Assembly: GCF_028745505.1 (NCBI RefSeq)
Contig: NZ_JAQZZL010000002.1
Span: forward strand, 1,674,001 to 1,738,000
Direction: 5' to 3'
Origin: Lentisphaera marina
GTDB taxonomy: Bacteria > Verrucomicrobiota > Lentisphaeria > Lentisphaerales > Lentisphaeraceae
DNA: 64,000 nucleotides
The notes beneath the pieces are model-generated. The model worked only from the letters and a program-made list of their open reading frames with translations, ran no database searches and was not told where the DNA came from. Shown one piece after another: positions 16,375-25,713 of the stretch (positions are counted from its first letter, which is position 1; each line of letters starts with the position of its first letter). The position numbers were made by a program, and so were the translations under genes.

Positions 16375-17340
16375 ATGAAAAAACTACTCACTGCTGCATT
16401 AGCGCTCAGCTTCAGCTACCCTTTACTTTCTCAGGGAACTATCAGCGCCAATCGAATGGCACAATTTGAAAAAAGTGTCGCCGATAGCAAAACACAAGTC
16501 GAAAGACTTGTTGGGCACATCAAACTTGTAGATGCTAAAATCGAACAAGAAATCACCACAATGATTTCCATGTTAAATAAGTTTAAAGACTCCCACGACT
16601 CAAAATCTCGTGTCCTTGGTGATAAAGAAAAACTTATCAAAGATTTACGTGATTCTATCAAATTCTATTCAGACCAGCGTAAAAGAATTGCCAACGATCT
16701 TAAACTAACAACAAAACGTTTCCGGCCAGAAGATACGGAAAAACTCCTCGCTTTTTTAGACAAAAAAATGCTTACTCGACTGGATCAAATTGTTCAAATC
16801 ACTAAACACCTCGGCGAATACAAAGAGCATTATGACTTCAGTAGAGACAACCGTTTCAATAGAGACAAAAAAAATGCTAGTGATGCTGATAAAACACGCG
16901 ATAAACTCATAAAGGACATCAATACAGGTATTAAAAACCTAGAAACTGAACGCGCCAAACTCGACAGATATTTCGACAGCCCAAAACCTACGAAAGAATT
17001 AAGTCAAATATCCAAAGAAATCAGTGCTATAGATATGAAAATAAAAGTTTTACAAAATAGCATTACAGAAATCATGTACGGCGGTAAGGACGGACAAAAA
17101 GTCAGCCGTGATAAGGCTCGAACTATCAACAACATGGTTCGAGAGCAAAGCCACAAGCTCAGCGCCAACCTCACCACCATGAATCGTGGATTAACTCAAC
17201 TCTACATGCTACTACAAAAAACTAAGCGTGCTACAGATACTTTAGCTAAAGCTGAGGCTATCAACGAGAAGAATCTACCTAAGCCCCCCACTCCTAAGAC
17301 AGAAAACACTGAAATCAAAGAAGATATAAAAGTTCAATAA
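16375..17340 (+). CDS. Secreted coiled-coil protein of unknown function
   Basis: 321 residues with a signal peptide at about 1-19 (MKKLLTAALALSFSYPLLSQ). The rest is almost entirely charged heptad-type helix (for example the stretches at 25-75, 120-145 and 185-225), ending in a Pro-rich tail (PKPPTPKT). No cysteines, no enzymatic motif and no membrane anchor. GAGGT lies seven bases upstream of the ATG. A periplasmic or surface structural role is plausible; I recognise no family. Confidence 0.75.
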   Translation: MKKLLTAALALSFSYPLLSQGTISANRMAQFEKSVADSKTQVERLVGHIKLVDAKIEQEITTMISMLNKFKDSHDSKSRVLGDKEKLIKDLRDSIKFYSDQRKRIANDLKLTTKRFRPEDTEKLLAFLDKKMLTRLDQIVQITKHLGEYKEHYDFSRDNRFNRDKKNASDADKTRDKLIKDINTGIKNLETERAKLDRYFDSPKPTKELSQISKEISAIDMKIKVLQNSITEIMYGGKDGQKVSRDKARTINNMVREQSHKLSANLTTMNRGLTQLYMLLQKTKRATDTLAKAEAINEKNLPKPPTPKTENTEIKEDIKVQ

Positions 17341-17478
17341 ATATACGTAGCTCCATCTCGTAATTTAAGTTCAATTTCTTTATCTCTTTAATTATGGCAA
17401 GACCGATTTATGCACTGGCACTCTTACGGCACATTGTTATAGTAAATTTCGTTTATTTTTTGTATTAGGATCAATCAA

Positions 17479-18399
17479 ATGTCTACAGACCCAAGCCCCG
17501 AACAGGAAGTCACCATTGGTACACACAATGGTTTTTTCCATGCAGATGACTGCCTGGCTGTTGCCGTATTAACAATGATTTATCCAAAGCACAAAATCAT
17601 TCGTTCTCGCGACAAGCAAATATTATCTACTTGTGATTTCTTAGTCGATGTCGGTGGCATCTACGATGAAGAAATCAATCGTTTTGACCACCACTTTTCT
17701 AATGGCCCCGCTTATGACGATGGACTACTCATGTCTTCATTTGGCTTAGTGTGGCAAAAATTCGGTCTCCAAATTTGTGGACACCCCGAAATTGTCGACA
17801 ACATAAAAAATCAATTGGTACGCCCTGTTGATGCGGCCGATAATGGCGTTGCTATTCACTGCCGTCAAAGAGGAGCCCCCGAAGTCAACATGCTTTCACT
17901 TTCTGCGGTCCTCGCAGTTATGAACCCTGGCTCAATAGATCAAGCCGACGACGTATTTGCTGAACAAGTTGTTTGGTGCCGTCGCTTAATTGGTCGTTTT
18001 ATTGATAACTCAAGACAAAGAATTGAGTCGCGCGAAATGGTTCGCCATGCCTTTGCCTATGCCGAAAAGAAAAATACCAACTTCATGGAACTTCCCGCAT
18101 CAATGAAATGGGAAGAAGCGCTCTACAGCCTTGACCGTACTCATAAAATTTATTTTGTCGTTTTCCCACATAACAATCAATGGTACTTACGTTGCGTAAG
18201 TCGCACACCCCATAGCTATACACCACGCAAGCGACTACCTGCTGAATGGGCTGGACTTAGAGATGATGAATTCTCACGTGTACTCGGCATCTCCGATGGC
18301 GTCTTTTGTCACCACGCAGCTTTTGTTTGCGCAGCAAAATCCCGCCAATCGATTCTCAAAGTTGCCGAAATGGCCTTAGCATACACTCACGTCCATTAA
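17479..18399 (+). CDS. MYG1 family (UPF0160) DHH-like metal-dependent hydrolase
   Basis: 306 residues. The N-terminus GTHNGFFHADDCLAVAVL, then FLVDVGGIYD and RFDHHFSNG, are the metal-binding motifs of the MYG1/DHH-type fold; PVDAADNGV and the C-terminal FCHHAAFVCAAKS also match. Human MYG1 is a 3'-5' RNA exonuclease; bacterial members are little studied, so an exonuclease or phosphodiesterase role is inferred from the family. The stop lies seven bases before the cobQ start, so the two genes are co-transcribed, though no functional link is known. Confidence 0.9.
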   Translation: MSTDPSPEQEVTIGTHNGFFHADDCLAVAVLTMIYPKHKIIRSRDKQILSTCDFLVDVGGIYDEEINRFDHHFSNGPAYDDGLLMSSFGLVWQKFGLQICGHPEIVDNIKNQLVRPVDAADNGVAIHCRQRGAPEVNMLSLSAVLAVMNPGSIDQADDVFAEQVVWCRRLIGRFIDNSRQRIESREMVRHAFAYAEKKNTNFMELPASMKWEEALYSLDRTHKIYFVVFPHNNQWYLRCVSRTPHSYTPRKRLPAEWAGLRDDEFSRVLGISDGVFCHHAAFVCAAKSRQSILKVAEMALAYTHVH

Positions 18400-18406
18400 T
18401 TAAGTC

Positions 18407-19819
18407 GTGAGAAATATTGCCATTCTCGGCACTGCTTCAGATGTCGGTAAAAGTTTATGTACTGTAGCTCTTTGTCGCATTTTCAAGCGCAAGGGCTTCG
18501 ATGTAGCTCCCTATAAAGCTCAGAATATGTCAAACAATAGCTTTGTCACGAATTCAGGTGGTGAAATGGGCCGAGCTCAAGTTCTACAAGCCGAAGCAGC
18601 AGGACAAATCCCCTCGGTTCACATGAATCCTGTTTTACTTAAACCCTCCGCTGATATCCGTGCCCAAGTCATCCTTCAAGGGAAAGTCTTAGGCAATCGC
18701 GATGCTGGTGATTATTTTAAAGATACCTCAGAGATTCGTAAAATTGCCTACAATAGCCTTGCCACTTTACAACAGCAACATGAACTTATTATCATTGAAG
18801 GGGCTGGATCATGTGCGGAAATCAACCTTCGCGATCGTGACTTTGTCAATTTCGATACGGCTCATGAAGCCGATGCAGATGTATATCTAATCGCAGACAT
18901 TAATCGCGGTGGAGTCTTTGCTCAAATTATCGGGACTATGGAAATCCTGTCAGCAAAAGACAAAGCTCGAGTCAAGGGTTTTATCATCAACCAATTCCGA
19001 GGTGATATCAATTTATTCAAAGATGGGATCCAAGCTATTGAAGAGCGCTGTCAGCTCCCAGTACTCGGAGTTATCCCTTACCTCCATCAACTCGATTTGG
19101 ATTGTGAAGATAGCCTCAGTCCTGAACTCACCATTGATCCAAAAGAGGATTTAGATCCTAAGAAAGTTAAAATTGCTATCCTACTATTCCCACACTTATC
19201 AAATTTTAGCGACTTTCAAGTTCTCGATCATGACCCCATGCTTCAAGTTCATTACTTGAGTCGTCCAAGAGACCTCAACTCATATGACCTCGTCATCCTT
19301 CCTGGCTCTAAAAATGTCCCTCGTGACCTGAAATATGCCTTTAAATGGGAGCAAGAACTCAAATCGTTCACAGGACAAATCCTTGCCATTTGTGGAGGTA
19401 TGCAAATTTTAGGGGAAAGCATTGCCGATCCACATGGCATCGAAGATCTTCCACAAACGCACAAAGGGCTCAAGCTCATCCCATTGGAAAGTGAACTTAA
19501 AAAAGAAAAAATTACTCAACAAAATAACTTCAGAGAAGATGCATTTGGAACAAATGTAGAAGGTTATGAGATCCACCATGGCATAAGCCAGCATACAGAA
19601 AAAGGCCTGCAATATTTTTGCACAGAAGAATCAGATGGCATCATTCACAATAATATCATGGCCACCTATTTACATGGTATTTTGGATTCATCTGAGTTTC
19701 GCCAAGCACTTTTTAAACAATTCAATTCGCAGTATCAAGTACCACTAAAAGAGAACGACCCTATTGATCGCCTTGCTGATCACTTCGAAGAGTACCTAGA
19801 ACTCAGTAAGTTTTCGTAG
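18407..19819 (+). CDS. cobQ: Cobyric acid synthase (adenosylcobyrinate amidase)
   Basis: ATP- and glutamine-dependent amidation of four carboxylates of adenosylcobyrinic acid in cobalamin synthesis. 470 residues: N-terminal dethiobiotin-synthetase-like ATPase (Walker-type GTASDVGKS at 8-16, YKAQNMSNNSFV, IEGAGSCAEINL) and C-terminal class-I glutamine amidotransferase with nucleophile Cys329 in AICGGMQILG and His423 in YLHGILDS. GTG start, seven bases after the upstream gene. No other corrin gene is in the window, so it may serve salvage or a remote pathway. Its last 36 bases belong to a 75-bp segment repeated at 25714. Confidence 0.95.
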   Translation: MRNIAILGTASDVGKSLCTVALCRIFKRKGFDVAPYKAQNMSNNSFVTNSGGEMGRAQVLQAEAAGQIPSVHMNPVLLKPSADIRAQVILQGKVLGNRDAGDYFKDTSEIRKIAYNSLATLQQQHELIIIEGAGSCAEINLRDRDFVNFDTAHEADADVYLIADINRGGVFAQIIGTMEILSAKDKARVKGFIINQFRGDINLFKDGIQAIEERCQLPVLGVIPYLHQLDLDCEDSLSPELTIDPKEDLDPKKVKIAILLFPHLSNFSDFQVLDHDPMLQVHYLSRPRDLNSYDLVILPGSKNVPRDLKYAFKWEQELKSFTGQILAICGGMQILGESIADPHGIEDLPQTHKGLKLIPLESELKKEKITQQNNFREDAFGTNVEGYEIHHGISQHTEKGLQYFCTEESDGIIHNNIMATYLHGILDSSEFRQALFKQFNSQYQVPLKENDPIDRLADHFEEYLELSKFS

Positions 19820-19858
19820 AAGTAACACTTCATTCGTCATCATAAAAACGCCATTTTT
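19784..19858. repeat. 75-bp duplicated segment, copy 1 (cobQ end plus ndh fossil)
   Basis: Identical in 72 of 75 positions to 25714-25788, same orientation. Here it carries the true cobQ 3' end. Its last 29 bases (19830-19858) are the final codons and stop of an ndh gene on the minus strand, with no ndh body beside them. The homology stops abruptly at CGCCATTTTT, where copy 2 continues into the intact ndh. Confidence 0.9.
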
Positions 19859-20067
19859 ACTGTCTAATTTACAAGACTTATTAAATGGGAGCACTACATA
19901 CAGCTAATAACACACTTAACTAGAGCATCAAATTTCAAGAATATGCAAAGTTATTTCAGAAAAAATAACATATCAACAATTTTTCAAAAATAGTTCATTG
20001 ATTTTACTTGTTTCTGCTCATTTAAAATAATAGTATATTAAATTATCCATAAAAAGAAACTGTTATT

Positions 20068-21048
20068 ATGAAAAATATTTTTGTTATTATTGTGTTCCTA
20101 ATAAGTAGCTCTGTTTACGCTGATCGAGAGTTGCCAGGAGTAGAAAATAGTCGTTTAGCATTTGATTTAAGTTCACGAAGTTCTTACTGGAATGAGGCGA
20201 ACGAGCTGAGTTTACAGCATTTTATAGGAATCGATTTTTATAAAATATTAACTGTGAATGGTTCTGATTTTGGTAGCTTAACAATACAGCCTTTTATAAA
20301 TAGAATTGATAATGGTTACAGAACTCCTAGTGTCTATGATGATGATGATGACTGGGAATTTTTATTTAGAACTTTTGCATTAAATATAAATGCCTGGGGT
20401 AGTGATAAGCCCTACTTCAAAATTGGTCACTTCGAAATCCCTTTTGGCGGTGAATATAACAAAGATACTTTTGGCGATCTTCATCAATATGGGCAAGGAG
20501 CAAAAATCGGTATGAAAATGGATTGGGGATTTGCGATGGGGCAAGAACTTGAAAATTGGCTTTATGAGATAGCAATAACCAGAGGTTCTGGTATGAAGTA
20601 CAGAGACAGAGAAGACCCTTATGCAATTTCTGGTAGAGTTGGCAGCGTATACGATGGAGACTTTGATTATGGTTTTTCATTTTTTCATGGTGAAGTTCTA
20701 AAAGAAAAATCAACCATAAAACGAGAAATCATTGCTGTAGACTTTGAGTACTACATGGGAACTAAGAGTATTTTAATTGAAATACATGGAGGACAAGTAG
20801 AGGATGAAAACTTATTAGGTAGTCTTTTAGAATTTAATATTAAAAATGATAGTGAAACAACTGAGCTCTACATACAACACTTTTATCAAAACCTAGAAAA
20901 CAACACACATTTGTCTAGTGCTGCAATTGGCATAAATTATCAAATGACTAATCAATTAAATTTAAGCAGCCAAATCGTCAAAGAGTTTGAGTCCCCTCCT
21001 GATGAGCAAGAAGAACTCATTGAATTTCAAGTCCGTTACAGGTTTTAG
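20068..21048 (+). CDS. Outer-membrane beta-barrel (porin-like) protein
   Basis: 326 residues. Signal peptide at about 1-18 (ends VYA). The remainder alternates hydrophobic and polar residues in strand-length runs, with many Tyr/Phe/Trp and acidic turns (DDDDDWEF), and finishes with VRYRF, a C-terminal aromatic outer-membrane insertion signal. No Pfam-level family recognised; resemblance to phosphate- or alkane-type porins is only general. First gene of a three-gene set: stop to next ATG is nine bases. More A+T-rich than the surrounding metabolic genes, consistent with recent acquisition. It may be the channel for the solute sensed by the downstream kinase (inference). Confidence 0.7.
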   Translation: MKNIFVIIVFLISSSVYADRELPGVENSRLAFDLSSRSSYWNEANELSLQHFIGIDFYKILTVNGSDFGSLTIQPFINRIDNGYRTPSVYDDDDDWEFLFRTFALNINAWGSDKPYFKIGHFEIPFGGEYNKDTFGDLHQYGQGAKIGMKMDWGFAMGQELENWLYEIAITRGSGMKYRDREDPYAISGRVGSVYDGDFDYGFSFFHGEVLKEKSTIKREIIAVDFEYYMGTKSILIEIHGGQVEDENLLGSLLEFNIKNDSETTELYIQHFYQNLENNTHLSSAAIGINYQMTNQLNLSSQIVKEFESPPDEQEELIEFQVRYRF

Positions 21049-21057
21049 GAGTTATCT

Positions 21058-21927
21058 ATGATCAAATACCTCATAACAACATTGTTTATTTTTTCAAACT
21101 TAAGTTTCGGTCAGGGTTACTGTGCTTTGAGACACCCTCAATCAAAAATCAATCATCTTTATCCTAAGTGTCAAAATTTTGAGACCATAATATCTACTAT
21201 TGATGATAACGTTAGACTAGAGGTTGAACAATATTTAGATTTCCCACTTTATTTCTACGAAATTGGCCAACATAATTTATATGCTGTCAAAAAGAATTCT
21301 AATTTACTTGGAATTGTTCACGCTAGATCAGAAAAAAGTAAGTGGGGTTTGGTAGAAATCGTGTGGGGTTTGGATTTGAATTTAAATATTGATAACTTCA
21401 CTTTTCAACGCTGTCGTACAAGTGCGAAATCTAAGTTACTCGATGATAGTTTTAAAAAAATAATTAGGAACAAAAGCTTTATTGAATTAAAATCTATTTT
21501 AAAAGATTTATCCAAAAACCCTACTTATCAGAACTTTAATGAGGATCAAAAAATACTAGCGGAAATCTTACTGAAATCGGCAATAAAAACAATTGCCTTA
21601 ACTGAAGCATCTTGGTCGAATTCAATTAAAAAACTTCGTATAAAACACTTGTGTAAGAATAATGAAAAAAAATATGATCTTCAATCTGTAAATACTAGTT
21701 CAGGTACTAATGAGATAAAATTCTTCAAGGACATAGACAACAAGGATTTTTTTTATATCATTAATACCGATACAAATAACTATTACATGGGTGAACACAA
21801 GGACGGTAAGTTTAGTATTCTTTACATGCCTGTTTTCTATCCTAAATCTAAAGACCCTATGATCTTTCATAATCTTAAAACACTAGAAGCTTCCTTAAAC
21901 AATATAGAAAACTCTATTGATAAATAA
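21058..21927 (+). CDS. Secreted protein of unknown function, sensor-linked
   Basis: 289 residues with a signal peptide at about 1-18 (ends SFG). The mature part starts GYCALRHP and contains a compact alpha/beta section including LGIVHARSEKSKWGLVEIVW and FQRCR, then a helical region and a C-terminal domain (KYDLQ to the end). Three cysteines (GYC, PKC, QRC) could pair in the periplasm. No family is firmly recognised. Its stop and the kinase ATG share one base (TAATG), so kinase translation is coupled to it; a ligand-binding partner for the kinase is the simplest reading. Confidence 0.65.
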   Translation: MIKYLITTLFIFSNLSFGQGYCALRHPQSKINHLYPKCQNFETIISTIDDNVRLEVEQYLDFPLYFYEIGQHNLYAVKKNSNLLGIVHARSEKSKWGLVEIVWGLDLNLNIDNFTFQRCRTSAKSKLLDDSFKKIIRNKSFIELKSILKDLSKNPTYQNFNEDQKILAEILLKSAIKTIALTEASWSNSIKKLRIKHLCKNNEKKYDLQSVNTSSGTNEIKFFKDIDNKDFFYIINTDTNNYYMGEHKDGKFSILYMPVFYPKSKDPMIFHNLKTLEASLNNIENSIDK

Positions 21928-23834
21928 TGAAAATTAGCTTCTACACGATTATCCTCGTCGTGTCATGTATGTGTGTAGGCTTTTTGTCTGTTGGAATAGT
22001 TTTATATAACTCACACAAACTAAACCTAAAGCAGCAAGAGCTCCAAGAATCTACCCGTGAAGAATTAAGAATAAAAGAAGCTGAAATGCTTCTTAAACAA
22101 TGGTTAATGTCCTTGGATTTATACTTAAACAATAGACAAGCTTATATCTATGATAGCTTAGTTGATCAGGGTGAAGCTATCATTTTTCTCAATAACCAAT
22201 TTAAATATAAATATCGTCTTAGAGATTTAAATGAAAAAATCAGTGCCGTTTTGGATTTATGCTCAGAAGTTCATCAGCCAGGAAAAAAAAAGCGCAATGA
22301 AAACGATTGGTATCATATCATTACTAAAAGTGATACGATAACGGAAGATTTATATGCACCTTTACAATTATATAAAGCTGATTTAGTCCTAAAAATAGAT
22401 AGAGAAAAAATCAAAATCGCCTCTAGACAAATCACTTTGAAACGCACCTTATACATATGCCCAACTGCACTTATAGTTTTTACATTTCTCATGATAAAAT
22501 GGTCCAATCGAACTATTGTCAATCCGATAAAACTATTAAGAGTTTTAGCAAGTAAAGAAGAGATATCAACAGAAAACTTCCCCTACAACAACCCTATCGA
22601 ATTAAAAAGTTTAGCAGATACCTTAAAGCAATATGTGCATGATTTAGAAAAGGCAAAGGAGCTTGCTTGGCTTAAAACGAAACAGGTAGAACACATAAAT
22701 ATGAGAATTAGCAGTATAATGGAAACCGCAGCGGATGCAATCATATGCTCAAAAGCTAGTGGTCAAATTTTCGCCATGAATGCCTCTTTTCGTGATTTAG
22801 TCAACATTGAACAAAATGACTCTAGTAAAGTTTATCTATGCCAAGATTTCATCAGTGACATTAATTTACAAAAGTATAACGTTCACTTTGATAACAAAAA
22901 GGTTCTTCCCGAGCAAAATATATTATCTGGTTTAAATGGCGAGAAAATTAAAATAGAATTATCGGTAAGCAAATTTAAAATAGATGAAAATGTTTTTTAC
23001 ACAATCATTATACGAGATGTACGAGAACGGGAACGAATGCAAGCACAGCTTCTCCAATCACAAAAAATGGATTCTATTGGCATTTTAGCGTCAGGGATAG
23101 CTCATGAAATCAATACTCCTATTCAATATGTAAGCAATTATTGCCTTTTTTTACAAGATGCATACAAAGATATACTCAAATATCTAGAATTAACCCAAGA
23201 CTTGGATCTTGAGCAAAAGAAGAGGCTCTATGATGAGATGGACTTAGATTTTATTAACACAGAAATACCAGTAGCACTAGATGGTAGTTTAGAAGGCTTA
23301 CAAAAGGTCAGTGATATTGTAAAATCCATGAAAATCATGGCACACCCCTCTAAGGCTAAAAAAATTGACTATGATATAAATTCTTTAATAAAAGAGGCTG
23401 TACTTCTATCTGAAAATGAATGGAAAAAGTATGCGATCGTAGAATTACTTTTAGATGATGAAATACCTGAAATTTATTGTTTCCCCGGTTTTCTCTCACA
23501 AACATTTATAAATATCATTATTAATGCTTCTCATGCCATTGAAGCTCAAATTAAAAAACAGAAAATTGAAACTAATGGTAAGATAACAATCACCTCAAAA
23601 TTAAAAGGACAAGAAATTAACATTAAGTTCATTGATACTGGAACGGGAATAAATGATAAGATAAGAACAAAAATTTTCGACCCTTTTTTCACCACCAAAG
23701 ACATAGGGGTTGGTACTGGTCAAGGCTTAGCTTTATCTCATGATTTTATCGTTAATAAACATAATGGTAGTATTAACTTTACGTCTAATAGTGACTTAGG
23801 ATGCACTTTTGTGATCACTCTACCCATTCAATAA
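21927..23834 (+). CDS. Membrane sensor histidine kinase with PAS domain
   Basis: 635 residues. Membrane helices at about 5-27 and 174-192 enclose a periplasmic domain; then a HAMP-like linker (about 195-245), a short coiled coil, a PAS domain (about 260-365), the dimerisation/phospho-acceptor helix with His393 in IAHEINTPIQY, and a HATPase_c domain with FINIIINASHAIE (N box), DTGTGI, FDPFFTTK and GTGQGLAL. All catalytic boxes are intact. A long loop separates the two phospho-acceptor helices, as in other HEINTPIQY-type kinases. No response regulator is encoded next to it. Coupled to the secreted protein upstream and in a cassette with the porin-like gene. Confidence 0.92.
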   Translation: MKISFYTIILVVSCMCVGFLSVGIVLYNSHKLNLKQQELQESTREELRIKEAEMLLKQWLMSLDLYLNNRQAYIYDSLVDQGEAIIFLNNQFKYKYRLRDLNEKISAVLDLCSEVHQPGKKKRNENDWYHIITKSDTITEDLYAPLQLYKADLVLKIDREKIKIASRQITLKRTLYICPTALIVFTFLMIKWSNRTIVNPIKLLRVLASKEEISTENFPYNNPIELKSLADTLKQYVHDLEKAKELAWLKTKQVEHINMRISSIMETAADAIICSKASGQIFAMNASFRDLVNIEQNDSSKVYLCQDFISDINLQKYNVHFDNKKVLPEQNILSGLNGEKIKIELSVSKFKIDENVFYTIIIRDVRERERMQAQLLQSQKMDSIGILASGIAHEINTPIQYVSNYCLFLQDAYKDILKYLELTQDLDLEQKKRLYDEMDLDFINTEIPVALDGSLEGLQKVSDIVKSMKIMAHPSKAKKIDYDINSLIKEAVLLSENEWKKYAIVELLLDDEIPEIYCFPGFLSQTFINIIINASHAIEAQIKKQKIETNGKITITSKLKGQEINIKFIDTGTGINDKIRTKIFDPFFTTKDIGVGTGQGLALSHDFIVNKHNGSINFTSNSDLGCTFVITLPIQ

Positions 23835-24047
23835 AAGTAATATGATTTACATGTGGGTATTAAAATTAAATAACCTAGAAAATTGTGTTGAAATCTATAC
23901 ATGAACTTATTTGCTCGATAATTAAACGTAGCTTAGTAATGATAATTATTCGCGATCTACATCTATTTAATCGAAATAATGATGAGTATTCCCCTTTTTT
24001 TAATGTGGTGACATTAGGTATAGGCAAATCATAGGCGCTTGAGTTAC
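23835..24047. other. Gap before the IS element, joins foreign cassette to duplicated segment
   Basis: 213 bases without a gene. The last 23 bases (24025-24047) match 27269-27291 with one mismatch; similarity to the paralogous upstream region fades to the left of about 24010. So the junction between the kinase cassette and the duplicated copy of the 27364 gene region lies here. Confidence 0.6.
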
Positions 24048-24074
24048 GATAGAGTCCCGTTGTTTCTGTAAATT
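24048..24074. repeat. IS256-family inverted repeat, left end
   Basis: Pairs with 25415-25441 (21 of 27 positions). Confidence 0.8.
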
Positions 24075-24092
24075 GGTGTTGACCAATTTTAG

Positions 24093-25259
24093 TTAAACAG
24101 ACAGATAAACTCTTTTTGTAGCTATCCAGGTTTCATCTAATTCCATAAGAATAGCGGACGCTAATCTAAGCAGTGAAGCTTCATTTGGGAAAATAGACAC
24201 GGTTCTAGTTCGCCTTAGAATTTCTCGATTCTGTCTTTCAATCATATTGGTGGTTCTCAGTTTTGTCCAACAAGAACGATCTAAATCAAATACAGAAAAG
24301 CCTTCAGGAAGTGCGGATTCCATCCATTCAGATAATTGAGAAGCACTGTTTTCATACTTTAAGCAAGTAAGCTTTAAAAGTCTTTCGGCGTCCTGTTTTG
24401 AAGGGGTATTAAAGATATCTCGAATGTCTTGTGCAACTTCTGAACGCATCGCTTTCTTAGGCACATAAGCCCCCGCATTCTGCTGTAAATGAAATTGACA
24501 CCTCTGCCATGGGATTGACCCAAAGACAGTTGTTAAAGCGGCTTTCAGTCCCGAATGACTGTCGCTCGTGATCATCTTAAGACCATGAAGTCCTCGAGCA
24601 TTCAATGATAGGAAAAAGTTTCTCCAATGAACCTCAGCTTCACTTAAAGAGACACTTGTACCTAAAACTGAGCGTTTTCCTGATTCATCTATCCCATAAG
24701 CAATTAACAAAGCACAATCTCGAACAGTCTTATCTACTCTAACTTTTTCGTATCTCGCATCCACCAAAAGGTAATGATATTTCCCTAAAGGACGGTTACG
24801 CCACTTTTCTAAGCTTTCATCTAGCTCAGATACAACTCGTGACACCTGTGATTTACTCACGGAAAGACCACACATTTTCTCTAGAAGTTTCGTGACTTTT
24901 CTTGTCGAAGTTCCCTGAATATAACTCTCGGCCATAGCTGTCATCAAAGCTCGCTCACTTCGTAAGCCTTTTTCTAAAGAACTTGGATAAAAATCGATTT
25001 CACCTCTGACTTGAGGAATGTTGAGCTTCATTGCTCCAAGTCGAGTGTTTACGGTTTTGTTTTTATAGCCATTAGCATAACCTAAGCGATTTTCATTGCG
25101 TTCATATGGAGCAGCATCAAGAGAATTACTTCTCTCTACTTTCATCGCTTCATTTAGTAATACTCTCATAGCTTCAAGCATTCCGCTTTCGCCGTTTTCT
25201 GTGACTTGGTGGATCATTTCTAATAAGACACTACTGTTCTCGTGTGTAGAGTGGTGCAT
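24093..25259 (-). CDS. IS256-family (mutator-type) transposase
   Basis: 388 residues, DDE transposase that cuts and joins the element ends. Acidic triad candidates: Asp in LLVDARYEKVR, Asp in ITSDSHSGLKAAL, and Glu in RTTNMIERQNREILRRTR; the CQFHLQQN stretch is the family C-x2-H signature. The frame is open to 25295, but the ATG at 25259 is preferred because AAGGA lies six bases upstream. No frameshift or stop, so the element looks active or recently active. It is transcribed opposite to the genes on either side. Confidence 0.95.
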   Translation of the reverse strand: MHHSTHENSSVLLEMIHQVTENGESGMLEAMRVLLNEAMKVERSNSLDAAPYERNENRLGYANGYKNKTVNTRLGAMKLNIPQVRGEIDFYPSSLEKGLRSERALMTAMAESYIQGTSTRKVTKLLEKMCGLSVSKSQVSRVVSELDESLEKWRNRPLGKYHYLLVDARYEKVRVDKTVRDCALLIAYGIDESGKRSVLGTSVSLSEAEVHWRNFFLSLNARGLHGLKMITSDSHSGLKAALTTVFGSIPWQRCQFHLQQNAGAYVPKKAMRSEVAQDIRDIFNTPSKQDAERLLKLTCLKYENSASQLSEWMESALPEGFSVFDLDRSCWTKLRTTNMIERQNREILRRTRTVSIFPNEASLLRLASAILMELDETWIATKRVYLSV

Positions 25260-25414
25260 AATAATTCCTTGTGGGTTGTTTTGGTGCAACACCACTCTGC
25301 ATCTTCTTTACCCCGAGTTACAAACAACTTCCTCAATTTCGCTCCGACGAGAAAGTTCCCATTCTCGCGAAGTCTCGGAAGCTATTCATAACTCTTAAAG
25401 TAGAGCTATAGCAG

Positions 25415-25441
25415 AATTTACAGAAAATTTGGGACACTACC
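25415..25441. repeat. IS256-family inverted repeat, right end
   Basis: Reverse complement pairs with 24048-24074; followed by the target repeat TGAGTTAC. Confidence 0.8.
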
Positions 25442-25651
25442 TGAGTTACAAGTTTTTGATGCGGTGCTATTGTAGAGGAATTATAAATAGCTATACTCAG
25501 TTAAAATAGGGATTAAATAAGTGCTTAATAAATTCTCCAAGCCTCAACAGGGCCTCAGTAGCTTCAAAGTTGGTGACGAAGTAAAACGGCTAGGTTTTTC
25601 ACTCCCGGAAGAATCTTTTTACGAAGTCATCAATCCTGATGAACATTTAGT
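25442..25651. repeat. Diverged copy of the 27284-27494 segment
   Basis: About 210 bases closely matching 27284-27494 with scattered substitutions and a one-base indel. It covers the upstream region and the first 44 codons of the gene at 27364. Homology ends inside the codon after HLV, where this copy runs into a stop and unrelated A+T-rich sequence. Confidence 0.9.
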
Positions 25652-25658
25652 ACTTTAG
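25521..25658 (+). pseudogene. Truncated copy of the 27364 gene
   Basis: GTG start and 45 codons that follow the first part of the intact paralogue (MLNKFSKPQQGLSSF, then KRLGFSLPEESFYEVINP) before ending at TAG. The intact gene has 130 residues, so two thirds are lost. Substitutions are mostly conservative (P6S, Y33F, I36V), suggesting modest age. It is probably non-functional. Confidence 0.85.
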
Positions 25659-25713
25659 TTTATTTAAAAGAATTTAAATAACTTTACTTCATAAGCTTAA
25701 GCTAATTATTAAA

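Larger units (their letters stand above)
24048..25441 (-). mobile_element. IS256-family insertion sequence, 1394 bp, intact
   Basis: Terminal inverted repeats of 27 bp at 24048-24074 and 25415-25441 match in 21 positions (outer core GTCCC, inner TTTCTGTAAATT). The element is flanked by an 8-bp direct repeat TGAGTTAC (24040-24047 and 25442-25449). Joining the flanks across one copy of the repeat recreates the uninterrupted sequence found at 27269-27300, which is direct evidence for these ends. One transposase gene fills the element. Confidence 0.88.

Noticed and set aside
25260..25295. Twelve extra N-terminal codons on the transposase
   Set aside because: The ATG at 25259 has AAGGA six bases upstream; the longer start has no such site.
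24093..25441. Longer composite transposon including the histidine-kinase cassette
   Set aside because: Only one IS copy is present; the flanking 75-bp repeats are cobQ/ndh fossils, not IS ends.
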